Translations under genes and position numbers: made by a program
Assembly (NCBI GenBank): GCA_964552205.1
Contig: CAZKFT010000003.1
Span: 1 to 64,000 of the forward strand
Source of the DNA: JAIVGZ01 sp964552205
GTDB taxonomy: Bacteria > Pseudomonadota > Gammaproteobacteria > Natronospirales > JAIVGZ01
DNA length: 64,000 nt
Direction of reading: 5' to 3'
Shown: positions 8,512-16,466 of the stretch, piece after piece
Position numbering within the stretch: the first letter of the stretch is position 1
Layout: each line of letters opens with the position of its first letter
The notes under the pieces: model-generated
Databases searched by the model: none
What the model was told of the DNA's origin: nothing
What the model saw: only the letters and a program-made list of their open reading frames with translations

Positions 8512-9450
8512 ATGCTGTCCCGTGTCGCAGAGAACCTGTATTGGATGTCGCGCTACATAGAGCGTGCGGAAAATCTTGCGCGCCTCATCAACGTGAACGC
8601 CAACCTGGTTCTGGACCTGCCCAGACACATCGACTTCGGCTGGGAACCGCTGATCGCCATCACTGGCAGCGAGGAATTGTTCGCTGAACTGTACGAGCAG
8701 ATGGACGAGCGCAGCGTGGTGCGGTTCCTGGTCGCGGACAGACGCTACCCGGGATCAATCCTGAGCGCCTTGGATTTTGCACGGGAAAACCTCCGTACCA
8801 CACGAGACATCGTCCCACGCGAAGCCTGGGAGCAACTCAACGACCTTTATCTGCACGCGCGGCAACGCACGGCCTCCGGTGTTCCCAAGCGGGCACGCTA
8901 CGAATTCCTCAAGGACCTGATCAACCGATGCCAGCAGATTACTGGCCTGTTGGCCGGCACCATGAGCCGGACTGAGGCCTACTGGTTCGTGAAAGCTGGG
9001 CGCTACCTCGAGCGCGCTGACATGACCACACGAATTCTGGATGTGCGCTCGGAAGACTTACTGCTCGACCGCCATGAAGACCTCACCGCCTTCGAGAACA
9101 TCCAGTGGATGAGCGTGCTGAAATCGCTGACCGGATACCAGATGTATCGTCACCATGTGCGTGTCAGGGTGCGGGGCGCCGACGTGTTGCGCTTCCTGCT
9201 CAAGGACCCCCTGTTCCCGCGCGCGGTGGCACACTGTCTCGACGAAGTAGACTCTTGTTTGCAGCGCTTGCCGCGAAATGACCTTTCCCGACGCACCATT
9301 GCGCGTATCCAGCGCCGCCTGAAGAAGGCGGATGTGGACAAGCTCATGCAGGGCGAGTTGCACGAATTCCTCGACAAGCTCCAGCTGGCCATCGCCGGGG
9401 TCCACACCGATATCAACGCGACCTGGTTCTCGGTCGACCAGGACAACTGA
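8512..9450 (+). CDS. Alpha-E domain protein (COG2307)
   Basis: 312 residues, all-helical family (DUF403), beginning with the hallmark MLSRVAENLYWMSRYIERAENLARL. It is the standard partner of the circularly permuted ATP-grasp protein, and in some genomes the two are fused, suggesting they act in one complex; no activity has been shown. The ATG at 8512 follows a good SD (AGGGAGAGCAGGTG) and matches the family N-terminus; the open frame continuing upstream runs through the repeat and is not coding. The next gene starts 2 nt after its stop, so the two are co-translated. Confidence 0.92.
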   Translation: MLSRVAENLYWMSRYIERAENLARLINVNANLVLDLPRHIDFGWEPLIAITGSEELFAELYEQMDERSVVRFLVADRRYPGSILSALDFARENLRTTRDIVPREAWEQLNDLYLHARQRTASGVPKRARYEFLKDLINRCQQITGLLAGTMSRTEAYWFVKAGRYLERADMTTRILDVRSEDLLLDRHEDLTAFENIQWMSVLKSLTGYQMYRHHVRVRVRGADVLRFLLKDPLFPRAVAHCLDEVDSCLQRLPRNDLSRRTIARIQRRLKKADVDKLMQGELHEFLDKLQLAIAGVHTDINATWFSVDQDN

Positions 9451-9452
9451 CC

Positions 9453-10433
9453 ATGCGCACATTCCGCTGTGATTGCGGCAACCAGGTGTATTTTGAAAAC
9501 ACGGAGTGCCTGGCCTGCGGTCATCGGCTCGGCTTCATGCCGAGTACACTCACCATGGGCGATATGAACACGCCTGGGTGGACGCCCTGTGGCAACTATG
9601 AGTACGAACAGGTCTGTAACTGGCTGGTGGATGACGGTCATGCGTTCTGCGTGGCCTGTCGACTCAACCGCGTCATCCCCAACCTGTCGAGTTCCTGGAA
9701 CCGGCTGCTCTGGGCCAGGATTGAATCCGCCAAGCGGCGCCTCATTTACGACCTGCTGAACCTCAATCTGCCGTTCGCAGGCCTGGCCTTTGCCTTCCTC
9801 GAGGACAACCCTGCCGGTGCCGAGTTCACCGAGAGCGGCACGGATGGTCGGGTCATGACCGGTCACTCACAGGGCATGATTACCATCAACATCGCCGAGG
9901 CAGATGATGTCGCGCGCGAGCAGATGCGCGTCGCCATGAACGAAGCCTACCGGACCTTGCTCGGACATTTTCGCCACGAGAGCGGTCACTTCTTCTGGGA
10001 GCAATTGCTACGCGGAGACGATGCGCGCATGACCCGATTCCGCGAGGTTTTCGGCGATGAGCGTGAGGACTACCGCTCGGCTCTCGAACGCTACTATGTG
10101 GAAGGCCCCGCCGCGGATTGGTCCATACGCTGCATCAGCGCGTATGCCTCCTCCCACCCGTGGGAGGACTGGGCGGAGACCTGGGCACACTATCTGCAGA
10201 TGCTTGACGCGCTGGAGACTGCCAAAGAGGCACCGGCGTTTTCAGGTGCCCAAGCGCCAGGCGATTTCGATGAGATGATTGCTGCTTGGGTGCCATTGAC
10301 CACCGCAATCAACAGCATGAACCGGAGCCTGGGCCTGAGCGATGCCTATCCCTTCGCGCTGGCCCCAGAGACCATCGAGAAACTCAGGTTCATCCACGAA
10401 CTCGTAGGGTCCGGACGAATCCCACCTACCTGA
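9453..10433 (+). CDS. Zinc-ribbon Mx-type metallopeptidase (COG4307)
   Basis: 326 residues. The N-terminus has Cys pairs of a zinc ribbon (FRCDCGN...ECLACGHRLGF) and further Cys in FCVACRLNR; the catalytic motif is HESGH (HExxH) in GHFRHESGHFFWEQLL, with a likely third ligand further on (EDWAETWAHYLQ). This family (putative zinc-binding metallopeptidase, Peptidase_Mx) is repeatedly found with COG2307/COG2308 genes and is thought to act in the same peptide system. It follows the alpha-E gene by 2 nt. Its last 8 bp overlap the convergent isoaspartyl peptidase gene, so the operon ends here. Confidence 0.88.
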   Translation: MRTFRCDCGNQVYFENTECLACGHRLGFMPSTLTMGDMNTPGWTPCGNYEYEQVCNWLVDDGHAFCVACRLNRVIPNLSSSWNRLLWARIESAKRRLIYDLLNLNLPFAGLAFAFLEDNPAGAEFTESGTDGRVMTGHSQGMITINIAEADDVAREQMRVAMNEAYRTLLGHFRHESGHFFWEQLLRGDDARMTRFREVFGDEREDYRSALERYYVEGPAADWSIRCISAYASSHPWEDWAETWAHYLQMLDALETAKEAPAFSGAQAPGDFDEMIAAWVPLTTAINSMNRSLGLSDAYPFALAPETIEKLRFIHELVGSGRIPPT

Positions 10434-11421
10434 AAATGGCAGTATAGATATCCTCACCGCCCAGGAGGTAGCCGCGATACATGCCCGCGGAGTTGAAGGG
10501 CATGCTGATATTGCCCTCACGGTCTATGGCGATGATGCCGCCGTCCCCGCCTCGCTCCACCAATACACCCATCACGACCTCGTCAGCGGCGGTTTCCAGG
10601 TCCTTGCCTTGCAGGCGCATGCGCGCGGCAATCTCATGCGCCACCACGGAGCGGATGAAATACTCCCCATGTCCTGTTGCTGAGATTGCCGCGGTGGCGT
10701 TGTCCGCATAGGTGCCTGCACCGATGATGGGCACATCTCCGACACGACCCCAACGCTTGTTGGTCATGCCGCCTGTGGAGGTGGCCGCTGCCAGATTGCC
10801 GTGCTTGTCCAAAGCCACTGCGCCGACGGTGCCGTAAGCGAACTCACGCGGGAGCTGGTCTGCCGCACCACGGCGTTGCGCTTCGATGGCGCGCTCAAGC
10901 TGGCGACGCCGCTCGTCGGTATGAAACCATGACGGATCCACGAAGCTCATGCCTTGCTCTGCCGCAAACGACTCCGCGCCACTGCCTATCATCATCACAT
11001 GTGGCGACCGCTCCATTACCATCCGCGCCAGCAATATGGGATTACGGATGCGTGTCACCGCTGCAATGGCCCCAGCATTCAATGTCGCGCCGTCCATGAT
11101 CGCAGCATCCAGCTCGTTGGTGCCCTCCGATGTGAACACCGCGCCGCGACCCGCATTGAACAGCGGCGCGTCCTCAAGCCGACGTACGGCTTCGACAACC
11201 GCATCCAGGCTCGTGCCGCCGGATTCTAGAATGGCACTGCCCGCCTGCAGGGCATCACGTAGTGCAGCATGGTAAGCCGCCTCACGCTCTGGGGTCATCG
11301 CATCCCGGGAAATCGTCCCGGCGCCGCCGTGGATGACGATGCCGAACGATTCAATCTCTCCCGCATACAAGGGGGTCGCGAATATCAATACAGCAACAAG
11401 CAGAATTCTTTGCATAACCAT
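10426..11421 (-). CDS. iaaA: Isoaspartyl peptidase / type 2 L-asparaginase, exported
   Basis: 331 residues, Ntn-hydrolase that cleaves isoaspartyl dipeptides and asparagine after self-processing. The nucleophile Thr is in FAYGTVGAVALD; other family stretches are VIHGGAGTI, LFNAGRGAVFT, STGGMTNKRWGRVGD and ISATGHGEYFIR. A signal peptide (hydrophobic LLVAVLIFATPLYA then GEIES) points to the periplasm, unlike cytosolic E. coli IaaA. The ATG at 11421 overlaps the Anbu stop (TGATG), so it is coupled to Anbu; a downstream ATG at 11415 is also possible. A TTG at 11430 would extend the frame but is unlikely. A peptide-turnover role beside Anbu is inferred from position only. Confidence 0.9.
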   Translation of the reverse strand: MVMQRILLVAVLIFATPLYAGEIESFGIVIHGGAGTISRDAMTPEREAAYHAALRDALQAGSAILESGGTSLDAVVEAVRRLEDAPLFNAGRGAVFTSEGTNELDAAIMDGATLNAGAIAAVTRIRNPILLARMVMERSPHVMMIGSGAESFAAEQGMSFVDPSWFHTDERRRQLERAIEAQRRGAADQLPREFAYGTVGAVALDKHGNLAAATSTGGMTNKRWGRVGDVPIIGAGTYADNATAAISATGHGEYFIRSVVAHEIAARMRLQGKDLETAADEVVMGVLVERGGDGGIIAIDREGNISMPFNSAGMYRGYLLGGEDIYTAIFR

Positions 11422-12149
11422 CACTCCCAATCGAATCGTGGTAGCCGTTCGAGCGCATTCTTGAGGCCCTCGTTCCAGCTGCGCGTGAGTGTCCGCCAGT
11501 ACAGACTGTCGCGGTCGTATTTCAGGTAACGACCTTCATCGAGGGCACCTTCTTCGTAGAGCAAGAGCTCAATCGGAGGACCCACCGACAGGTTACTTCG
11601 CATTGAGGCCTCCATGGAAACCAACGCGACTCGTGCTGCGGCGGTCAGACTCATGTCATGCATCGCGAGCCGGTCCAGGATCGGCTTTCCGTACTTGAGT
11701 TCCCCCGCCTGCAAATAGGGTGTTTCAGGCGTGGCCGCTATGTAGTTACCCTGCGGGTAAATGAGATACACCGCGTGCGCACCACCCGCAATCTGCCCTG
11801 CCAAGATGAAGGTGGCCTGGAATTCGTTGTCCTGGTCCTGCCCCTCCTTGCCAGCCTGCTGGGCAGCTTGGCTCAACTCACCTACATAGGCCGCAGCGTC
11901 CGCCATATGGCCAAGCGAATGAAGCCCGGAGCCGTCGTCCCCCAACTCGATTTCCCTGCGAAGCCGTGTCACCACAGATTGCGTCGTTGCGAGATTGCCC
12001 GAGGACAGCAGCACGAACACACGATCTCCCGGCAAGGAGAAGCGATGCATCTTGCTGTAGGTGGAGATGTTGTCCACCCCGGCATTTGTTCTGGAATCCG
12101 AAACACAGACGAAGCCGGCATCCAGCGCCAGCGCGAGGCAGTAGGTCAT
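11421..12149 (-). CDS. Anbu, proteasome/HslV-type protease homologue (COG3484)
   Basis: 242 residues. It starts Met-Thr-Tyr-Cys, so removal of Met would expose the catalytic Thr1, as in proteasome beta subunits; counting from that Thr, Asp17 (in CVSDSRTNAG) and a Lys at 32 (YSKMHRF) match the proteasome triad Thr1/Asp17/Lys33, and LLSSGNLATTQSV matches the S1-region loop. This is the Anbu ('ancestral beta subunit') family, usually encoded with COG2307/COG2308 proteins. The ATG overlaps the patatin stop (ATGA), which fixes the start; the longer frame is a shadow. Here Anbu is on the opposite strand from the ATP-grasp/alpha-E operon, converging toward it. Confidence 0.9.
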   Translation of the reverse strand: MTYCLALALDAGFVCVSDSRTNAGVDNISTYSKMHRFSLPGDRVFVLLSSGNLATTQSVVTRLRREIELGDDGSGLHSLGHMADAAAYVGELSQAAQQAGKEGQDQDNEFQATFILAGQIAGGAHAVYLIYPQGNYIAATPETPYLQAGELKYGKPILDRLAMHDMSLTAAARVALVSMEASMRSNLSVGPPIELLLYEEGALDEGRYLKYDRDSLYWRTLTRSWNEGLKNALERLPRFDWE

Positions 12150-13291
12150 GGTGTCATTTTCAGGAATCGCAGCAGTTCCGGCAACTGCGATCTGGCATCC
12201 TTGTAACCGAGTTGGAGCAATTCCCTGGTAAACCCTGCCTCGAACAGCAAGTAGCTGATGAGCTGCATACCACCGCGATTCAATGCGCCCACCCCCCATA
12301 ACAGTGTTCTGAGTGCCCGTGGCAACGCCCTCAGGTGCCGCGCTGCGATAAGGCGTGGGTCTTCACTAGGACTAATGATCATGAGGTCCACGTTGCGGAG
12401 TGTGACGCTACCTGTAGTGCCCCCATCGCTGGTGACAGCATCAACTGTTCGGTTGATCCGACGCAGACGCTCGGCATCCGCATACAGGCTGTCCGTGAAC
12501 AAGGCGTCCAACATGTAACCGGCAATCTGGCCCATCGATGGATATTCCGCGGGCTGATCGGCGCTCGGAGCAGGATTGGGCTGCTCATGCCGCAGGGCGA
12601 TGACAAGCACCCGGTCTGCCCCAAGATGCAGCGCAGGCGACAAGGGTGCGCCCTGCCTGAGCGCGCCATCACCGTAATATTCGTGGCCAACACGGGTAGC
12701 GGGAAATACGAACGGCAGGGACACCGACGCCATCAGATGTTCCACGGTAAGTCGCTCCCTAACGCCTCCCCGTCGCATCCGCTGCCATTCTTCCAGGCCC
12801 GGCATGCCGTCAAAAAAAGTCACCGAGCGAGCGGTGCTGTAAGCCGAGGCCGTCACCGCGACTGCTTGCACTTCTCCACGTTCGATGGCTCCCGGGATGC
12901 GCTCCAAAGGCACCTCTCGCTGGAGAAGTTCGCGTAGCGGCTGATTGTCCAGCAGGGACCGGGGGGGCTTCATGATTACCCCGCCGCTCACCAGTGCCGT
13001 GAACCACCGCCCGGAACTCTTGGCCATGGTCCAGGGGTCGGATCGCACAACCTGCTGGATACGGAACCCGTTCCAAACGCGCTCCAGCGCGTCCACACCG
13101 CGGTGGAAATCGTTACCGAAACAGGCCAGAGATGCCACATTGATGGCACCCGCTGAGATGCCACTCACGACTGGAAACGGGTTTCCGGCACCGCTTGGGA
13201 CCGCCTCCGCCAACGCTTTGAGAACACCGACCTGGTAGGCAGCGCGCGCACCGCCCCCAGTCAGTACCAATCCATTGATGCCCTCCGTCAT
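12146..13291 (-). CDS. Patatin-like phospholipase
   Basis: 381 residues. Oxyanion hole LTGGGARAAYQVG at the N-terminus, nucleophile Ser in GISAG (SGISAGAINV), and catalytic Asp in YGDGALRQG, the Ser-Asp dyad of patatins. No signal peptide is visible, so it is probably cytosolic or membrane-associated. The start ATG overlaps the stop of the 50-residue REC-EAL remnant upstream (ATGA), and its own stop overlaps the Anbu start (ATGA). The order kinase, remnant, patatin, Anbu, isoaspartyl peptidase therefore looks like one translationally coupled operon read leftward. A link to the Anbu system is not established for this family. Confidence 0.88.
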   Translation of the reverse strand: MTEGINGLVLTGGGARAAYQVGVLKALAEAVPSGAGNPFPVVSGISAGAINVASLACFGNDFHRGVDALERVWNGFRIQQVVRSDPWTMAKSSGRWFTALVSGGVIMKPPRSLLDNQPLRELLQREVPLERIPGAIERGEVQAVAVTASAYSTARSVTFFDGMPGLEEWQRMRRGGVRERLTVEHLMASVSLPFVFPATRVGHEYYGDGALRQGAPLSPALHLGADRVLVIALRHEQPNPAPSADQPAEYPSMGQIAGYMLDALFTDSLYADAERLRRINRTVDAVTSDGGTTGSVTLRNVDLMIISPSEDPRLIAARHLRALPRALRTLLWGVGALNRGGMQLISYLLFEAGFTRELLQLGYKDARSQLPELLRFLKMTP

Positions 13292-13440
13292 ACCTCGCGT
13301 ACTTTCCTCTTGCGCAGGAACTCGCTTGCCTCACCGGCAGGGAGGGGATTGCAGAACAGATAGCACTGGGCAAGGTCGCAGGCGCTGGTATCTGCGGGGT
13401 TGTCCTCAACAATCAAGATACTGATAAGCGCCTTGGTCAT
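13288..13440 (-). pseudogene. 50-codon remnant joining a receiver start to an EAL-domain end
   Basis: A short frame on the minus strand that most gene callers would miss. It begins ISILIVEDNPADT, the beta1 and acidic pocket of a response-regulator receiver, and switches at once to ACDLAQCYLFCNPLPAGE...FLRKR, which resembles the C-terminal QGYLFSRPLPA segment of EAL (c-di-GMP phosphodiesterase) domains. Simplest reading: a REC-EAL response regulator gene lost its whole middle in frame, keeping start and stop. It lies 8 bp after the histidine kinase stop, and its own stop overlaps the patatin ATG (ATGA), so it may survive as a translational-coupling leader. A functional EAL or receiver is impossible at this length. 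Confidence 0.7.
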
Positions 13441-13448
13441 AGGCCACT

Positions 13449-15827
13449 CTACCCGTCTGACAGGGTGAAGTGAACCGTTGCACCCTCGTCAGGTTGTCCA
13501 ACCGCCCATACCCTCCCGCCATGATGACGGATGATGCGCTTGACCGTCGCCAGACCGATGCCGGCGCGGATGCCACCGCTGGGTCCTTTGACAGGTGCAG
13601 TGATTTCAAAAAGCAGGTCAGCGGATTCTGGCTCGAACCCAATGCCGTTATCGCGCACGTAATACACCACAGTACCGTCTACACGCTCGCTACCTACTTT
13701 GATGCGTGCTGTCGTGCGTTCGCAACTGAACTTGAGCGCGTTGGAGAGCAGGTGCGTGAGCGCTACGCGTAACAACTCAGGATCCGCCTGCGCAGTCATG
13801 TTGGGCTCGATGTCCACCTGCGCGTCGCGCATTTTCTGCCCGGACTTCAGTAGGTCATCGACAATACCTGTCGTCATCCTGGTGAGGTCCACGGGTACTC
13901 TCCGAAGTGGATCCTCGCCAATACGGGCAAGGGTGAGCGCGCCTTCCATCATCTGTTGCAGATGGGCGCGCGTGCGCTCGCGGTCGGTGACATCGTGAAC
14001 GACAACGATTCTGGCTGGCTGACCCTGCCAGACGATATCATCGCTGGTCACCTCCACCGGGAACTCCGTCCCTGCCTTGTCCTTGTGCATCCAGATGCCG
14101 GCGTTTTTCAAGGTTCTGACTTTGCTGCCGGACAACCAAGAACGCAGGCGCTCGTTCTCCGCCGCAGAGCGTATGTCCGTCAGTTTCATACTCAGGAACT
14201 CGGACTCGCTCCATCCGTAGCGGCGGACTGCAGCGTCGTTCACGGCAAGGAACCTGAAAGTCTCGGAGTCAAACACCCACATAGGTGCCGGGTTCGCCAT
14301 GAAGAGCAGGCGGTACTCCTCCTCCTGACGCTCGTGCTGTTTTGACGCCATTACCCTCACAGTCTCATCCATGGCGATGCACAGGATGGACTCGACCTGA
14401 CCGTGCTCACCTACCAACATCGACGTATGCCACTCACACCAGACAACCCTGCCTCCGCGCGTCAGGTTGCGATGGTGGTTCACCACATAGCCACCCGCCT
14501 GCACCACTTGTCGCAGCATGTCCTCCACCTGCGCGATATCGCCCTCGTGGACCATACCCAGATCAATAATCGTCTTGCCTACGGCCTCGTCCTGCTTCCA
14601 GCCGAACAAGGCCTCTGCCTGCGGCGTCCAAAGGCGGATTCGGAATTGTGGGTCAAGCTCGAGAAAAGCCATGGGCGAATTGCGGAAGTAGGTATCCAGT
14701 CGCTGCAGCGCCGATTGCAGGCGGCTGTCGCTGATGGTCCTGGCCTGGGCACTGGCAACCATCGCGTCACGCAAGCGCACAAACTCGGTCGGGCCGCTGT
14801 AGGCCTTACCCTCCGTCGGCAAGTTACCATCGCCGAGCTGCTCGGTAAGCTCTATCAAGGGAGCGATATCGCGACGCAGAAACCACTGCGTGATCAGGGA
14901 CGAGAGCAGGACGATGACGAGCGCGATCCCCAGAAGGTGGAGTATGCCGTCCTGACGGACGCGGTTGGCATCGGCGAAAATGCGGTCAAGGGGCAATGCA
15001 GCCACCACGGCAAACGGATAGTCGAAGCCGGGCCCTACCTCAAGGCGTAGGGCAGCGTGTACGCGGCGAGTACCGTCAAAGCTGACGTCCTCCACAACGA
15101 CAGGTATTTCAGTGAAGTACTCGCTGATGCCGCGTGCCGCCTCCACCGCAGTGCGGCCGAGATACTCGTCCCGGCGTGGATGCCGAACCAGTAGGCGGCC
15201 ATCGTGATCAAACAGGACGATTAATCCTCCCTCTTCGTCCAGACCATATTGAGAGGCAATCTCCTCAAACCCGCCCAGCTTGATGACCGCAACCAGTTCA
15301 CGCTCGACGCTGCCCTCGTAACCACCGCGCCCATCCGGATTGCTGGCCGTAAACGGTACCGCGATGGGAAGGTACGGTGTGGTACCCACCAGCACAGCTG
15401 GGCCTGCGCTGACCCTTTTTCCCTGACGTCCGCGCTGAATGGTAGGTGCGGCCATGTCGCGGACAGCGGCGGCGATGTCCGCGTCACCCGACTCGCACCA
15501 AACCTCATCGCCTTCCAGTACTTGCAGACCCTCGAGGATGTCGTACTCGCGGTTGAACGCTGTGAGTAGAAAGCCACAGGCATCCCGGTACCCCAACGCC
15601 AGTGCTGTTGAGGTTGTCAGCGCATTGAGAAGCCTGGCCGACGCGGTCAGAACCCGGCGTTGCTCCCCTGCCACACCAATCGCCAGTTGAGCGATGCGCG
15701 CTTCTGCCGCAGCACGGGCATCATCATGGTGCGCATCCGAAATGACCCAAAGTGCGACGATGGCCGGAACCGCCACCATGGCGACCAGCAGGACGATGCG
15801 CGCGCGTAGGGACCCCATCCATGCCAT
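13449..15827 (-). CDS. Membrane sensor histidine kinase lacking the H-box (probable pseudokinase)
   Basis: 792 residues. TM1 about 11-29; extracytoplasmic dCACHE-like region about 30-290; TM2 about 295-316; HAMP-like linker to about 375; PAS about 378-490 and 505-620; C-terminal ATPase region about 675-790 with N-box LTHLLSNALKFS, G1 DNGIGFEP and GIGLATVKRI. Missing: the phospho-acceptor helix. The PAS end (HDVTDRERTRAHL, 611-623) runs straight into QQMMEGALTLARIGEDPL, normally the second DHp helix, so about 60 residues including the S/H-box are absent. The F-box is also poor (LFEITAPVKGP, no second Phe). Upstream TACTAT lies 7 nt before the ATG. Gene order suggests a former partner of the adjacent REC-EAL remnant. 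Confidence 0.82.
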   Translation of the reverse strand: MAWMGSLRARIVLLVAMVAVPAIVALWVISDAHHDDARAAAEARIAQLAIGVAGEQRRVLTASARLLNALTTSTALALGYRDACGFLLTAFNREYDILEGLQVLEGDEVWCESGDADIAAAVRDMAAPTIQRGRQGKRVSAGPAVLVGTTPYLPIAVPFTASNPDGRGGYEGSVERELVAVIKLGGFEEIASQYGLDEEGGLIVLFDHDGRLLVRHPRRDEYLGRTAVEAARGISEYFTEIPVVVEDVSFDGTRRVHAALRLEVGPGFDYPFAVVAALPLDRIFADANRVRQDGILHLLGIALVIVLLSSLITQWFLRRDIAPLIELTEQLGDGNLPTEGKAYSGPTEFVRLRDAMVASAQARTISDSRLQSALQRLDTYFRNSPMAFLELDPQFRIRLWTPQAEALFGWKQDEAVGKTIIDLGMVHEGDIAQVEDMLRQVVQAGGYVVNHHRNLTRGGRVVWCEWHTSMLVGEHGQVESILCIAMDETVRVMASKQHERQEEEYRLLFMANPAPMWVFDSETFRFLAVNDAAVRRYGWSESEFLSMKLTDIRSAAENERLRSWLSGSKVRTLKNAGIWMHKDKAGTEFPVEVTSDDIVWQGQPARIVVVHDVTDRERTRAHLQQMMEGALTLARIGEDPLRRVPVDLTRMTTGIVDDLLKSGQKMRDAQVDIEPNMTAQADPELLRVALTHLLSNALKFSCERTTARIKVGSERVDGTVVYYVRDNGIGFEPESADLLFEITAPVKGPSGGIRAGIGLATVKRIIRHHGGRVWAVGQPDEGATVHFTLSDG

Positions 15828-15833
15828 ATGCTG

Positions 15834-15839
15834 TATAGT
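15834..15839 (+). promoter_or_regulatory. Putative -10 element for the peroxiredoxin gene, overlapping the kinase -10
   Basis: TATAGT on the plus strand overlaps TACTAT on the minus strand (15840-15835). The first would start an mRNA with a leader of about 45-50 nt that carries the SD of the peroxiredoxin; the second would start at or near the kinase ATG. No clear -35 was found for either. Confidence 0.4.
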
Positions 15840-15893
15840 ACTGAAACATCAGGAAAAAGCTTGTACAACTTTATAGCTTCTCTGGAGGTTGCC

Positions 15894-16466
15894 ATGCGCA
15901 TGACCCTCATTCTCGTCGCCATCGCCGTTGCTGTTGCTGTCGCGGCATGGCTGTTCTCCTCCCCCGCACAGGCCTCGCAGCCCAAAGAGGGTGAAGCGGC
16001 ACCGCCGTTCTCGCTTATGGATCAGAACGGCCAGACTCACACCCTTGAGGGCTATCAGGGAAAATGGCTGGTCCTTTACTTTTATCCGAAGAACGACACG
16101 CCAGGATGCACCACTGAGGCCTGCAATTTCCGTGACGACATTTTCCGTTTCCGGGAAATGGGCGTATCCATCGTTGGCATCAGCCTCGACGATGTGGAAT
16201 CGCATCAGGCATTCGCTGAGAAATACTCCCTTCCGTTCAGCTTGCTGTCAGATGCCGAAAAAGAAGTGTCTACCGCCTACGGTGTCTTGACGCGCATGGG
16301 GCCCTTGGCGTTCGCGCGCCGCGAGACCTTCATCATCAATCCGCAAGGGCAAATCGCGAAACACTACGGTCGCGTGAACCCGGACACCCACTCCGCCGAG
16401 GTGTTGGCTGATTTGACGCGCTTGATGGGTAGCGGACAGGCGGTCAGCGATGCAGGGCAGCCCTGA
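15894..16466 (+). CDS. Exported thioredoxin-dependent peroxiredoxin (BCP/PrxQ type)
   Basis: 190 residues. An N-terminal hydrophobic segment (LILVAIAVAVAVAAWLF, ending SSPAQA-SQP) is a signal peptide or anchor, so the enzyme acts in the periplasm. The peroxidatic Cys is in DTPGCTTEACNFRD and the resolving Cys four residues later, as in atypical 2-Cys PrxQ/BCP enzymes; ETFIINPQGQI is the family C-terminal stretch. It reduces peroxides with thiol donors. Start chosen at ATG 15894 because of the SD CTGGAGG; the frame upstream lacks family similarity. Its 3' end overlaps the convergent penicillin acylase gene by 23 bp. Confidence 0.9.
   Translation: MRMTLILVAIAVAVAVAAWLFSSPAQASQPKEGEAAPPFSLMDQNGQTHTLEGYQGKWLVLYFYPKNDTPGCTTEACNFRDDIFRFREMGVSIVGISLDDVESHQAFAEKYSLPFSLLSDAEKEVSTAYGVLTRMGPLAFARRETFIINPQGQIAKHYGRVNPDTHSAEVLADLTRLMGSGQAVSDAGQP

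Noticed and set aside
8264..8512. Arg-rich short frames through the ATP-grasp/alpha-E gap
   Set aside because: They run through the structured repeat; the alpha-E family start is at 8512, and copy B gives the same spurious GMYSQRP peptide in another context.
13406..13642. 78-codon frame overlapping the end of the kinase
   Set aside because: Out-of-frame shadow; the real short frame is 13288-13440.
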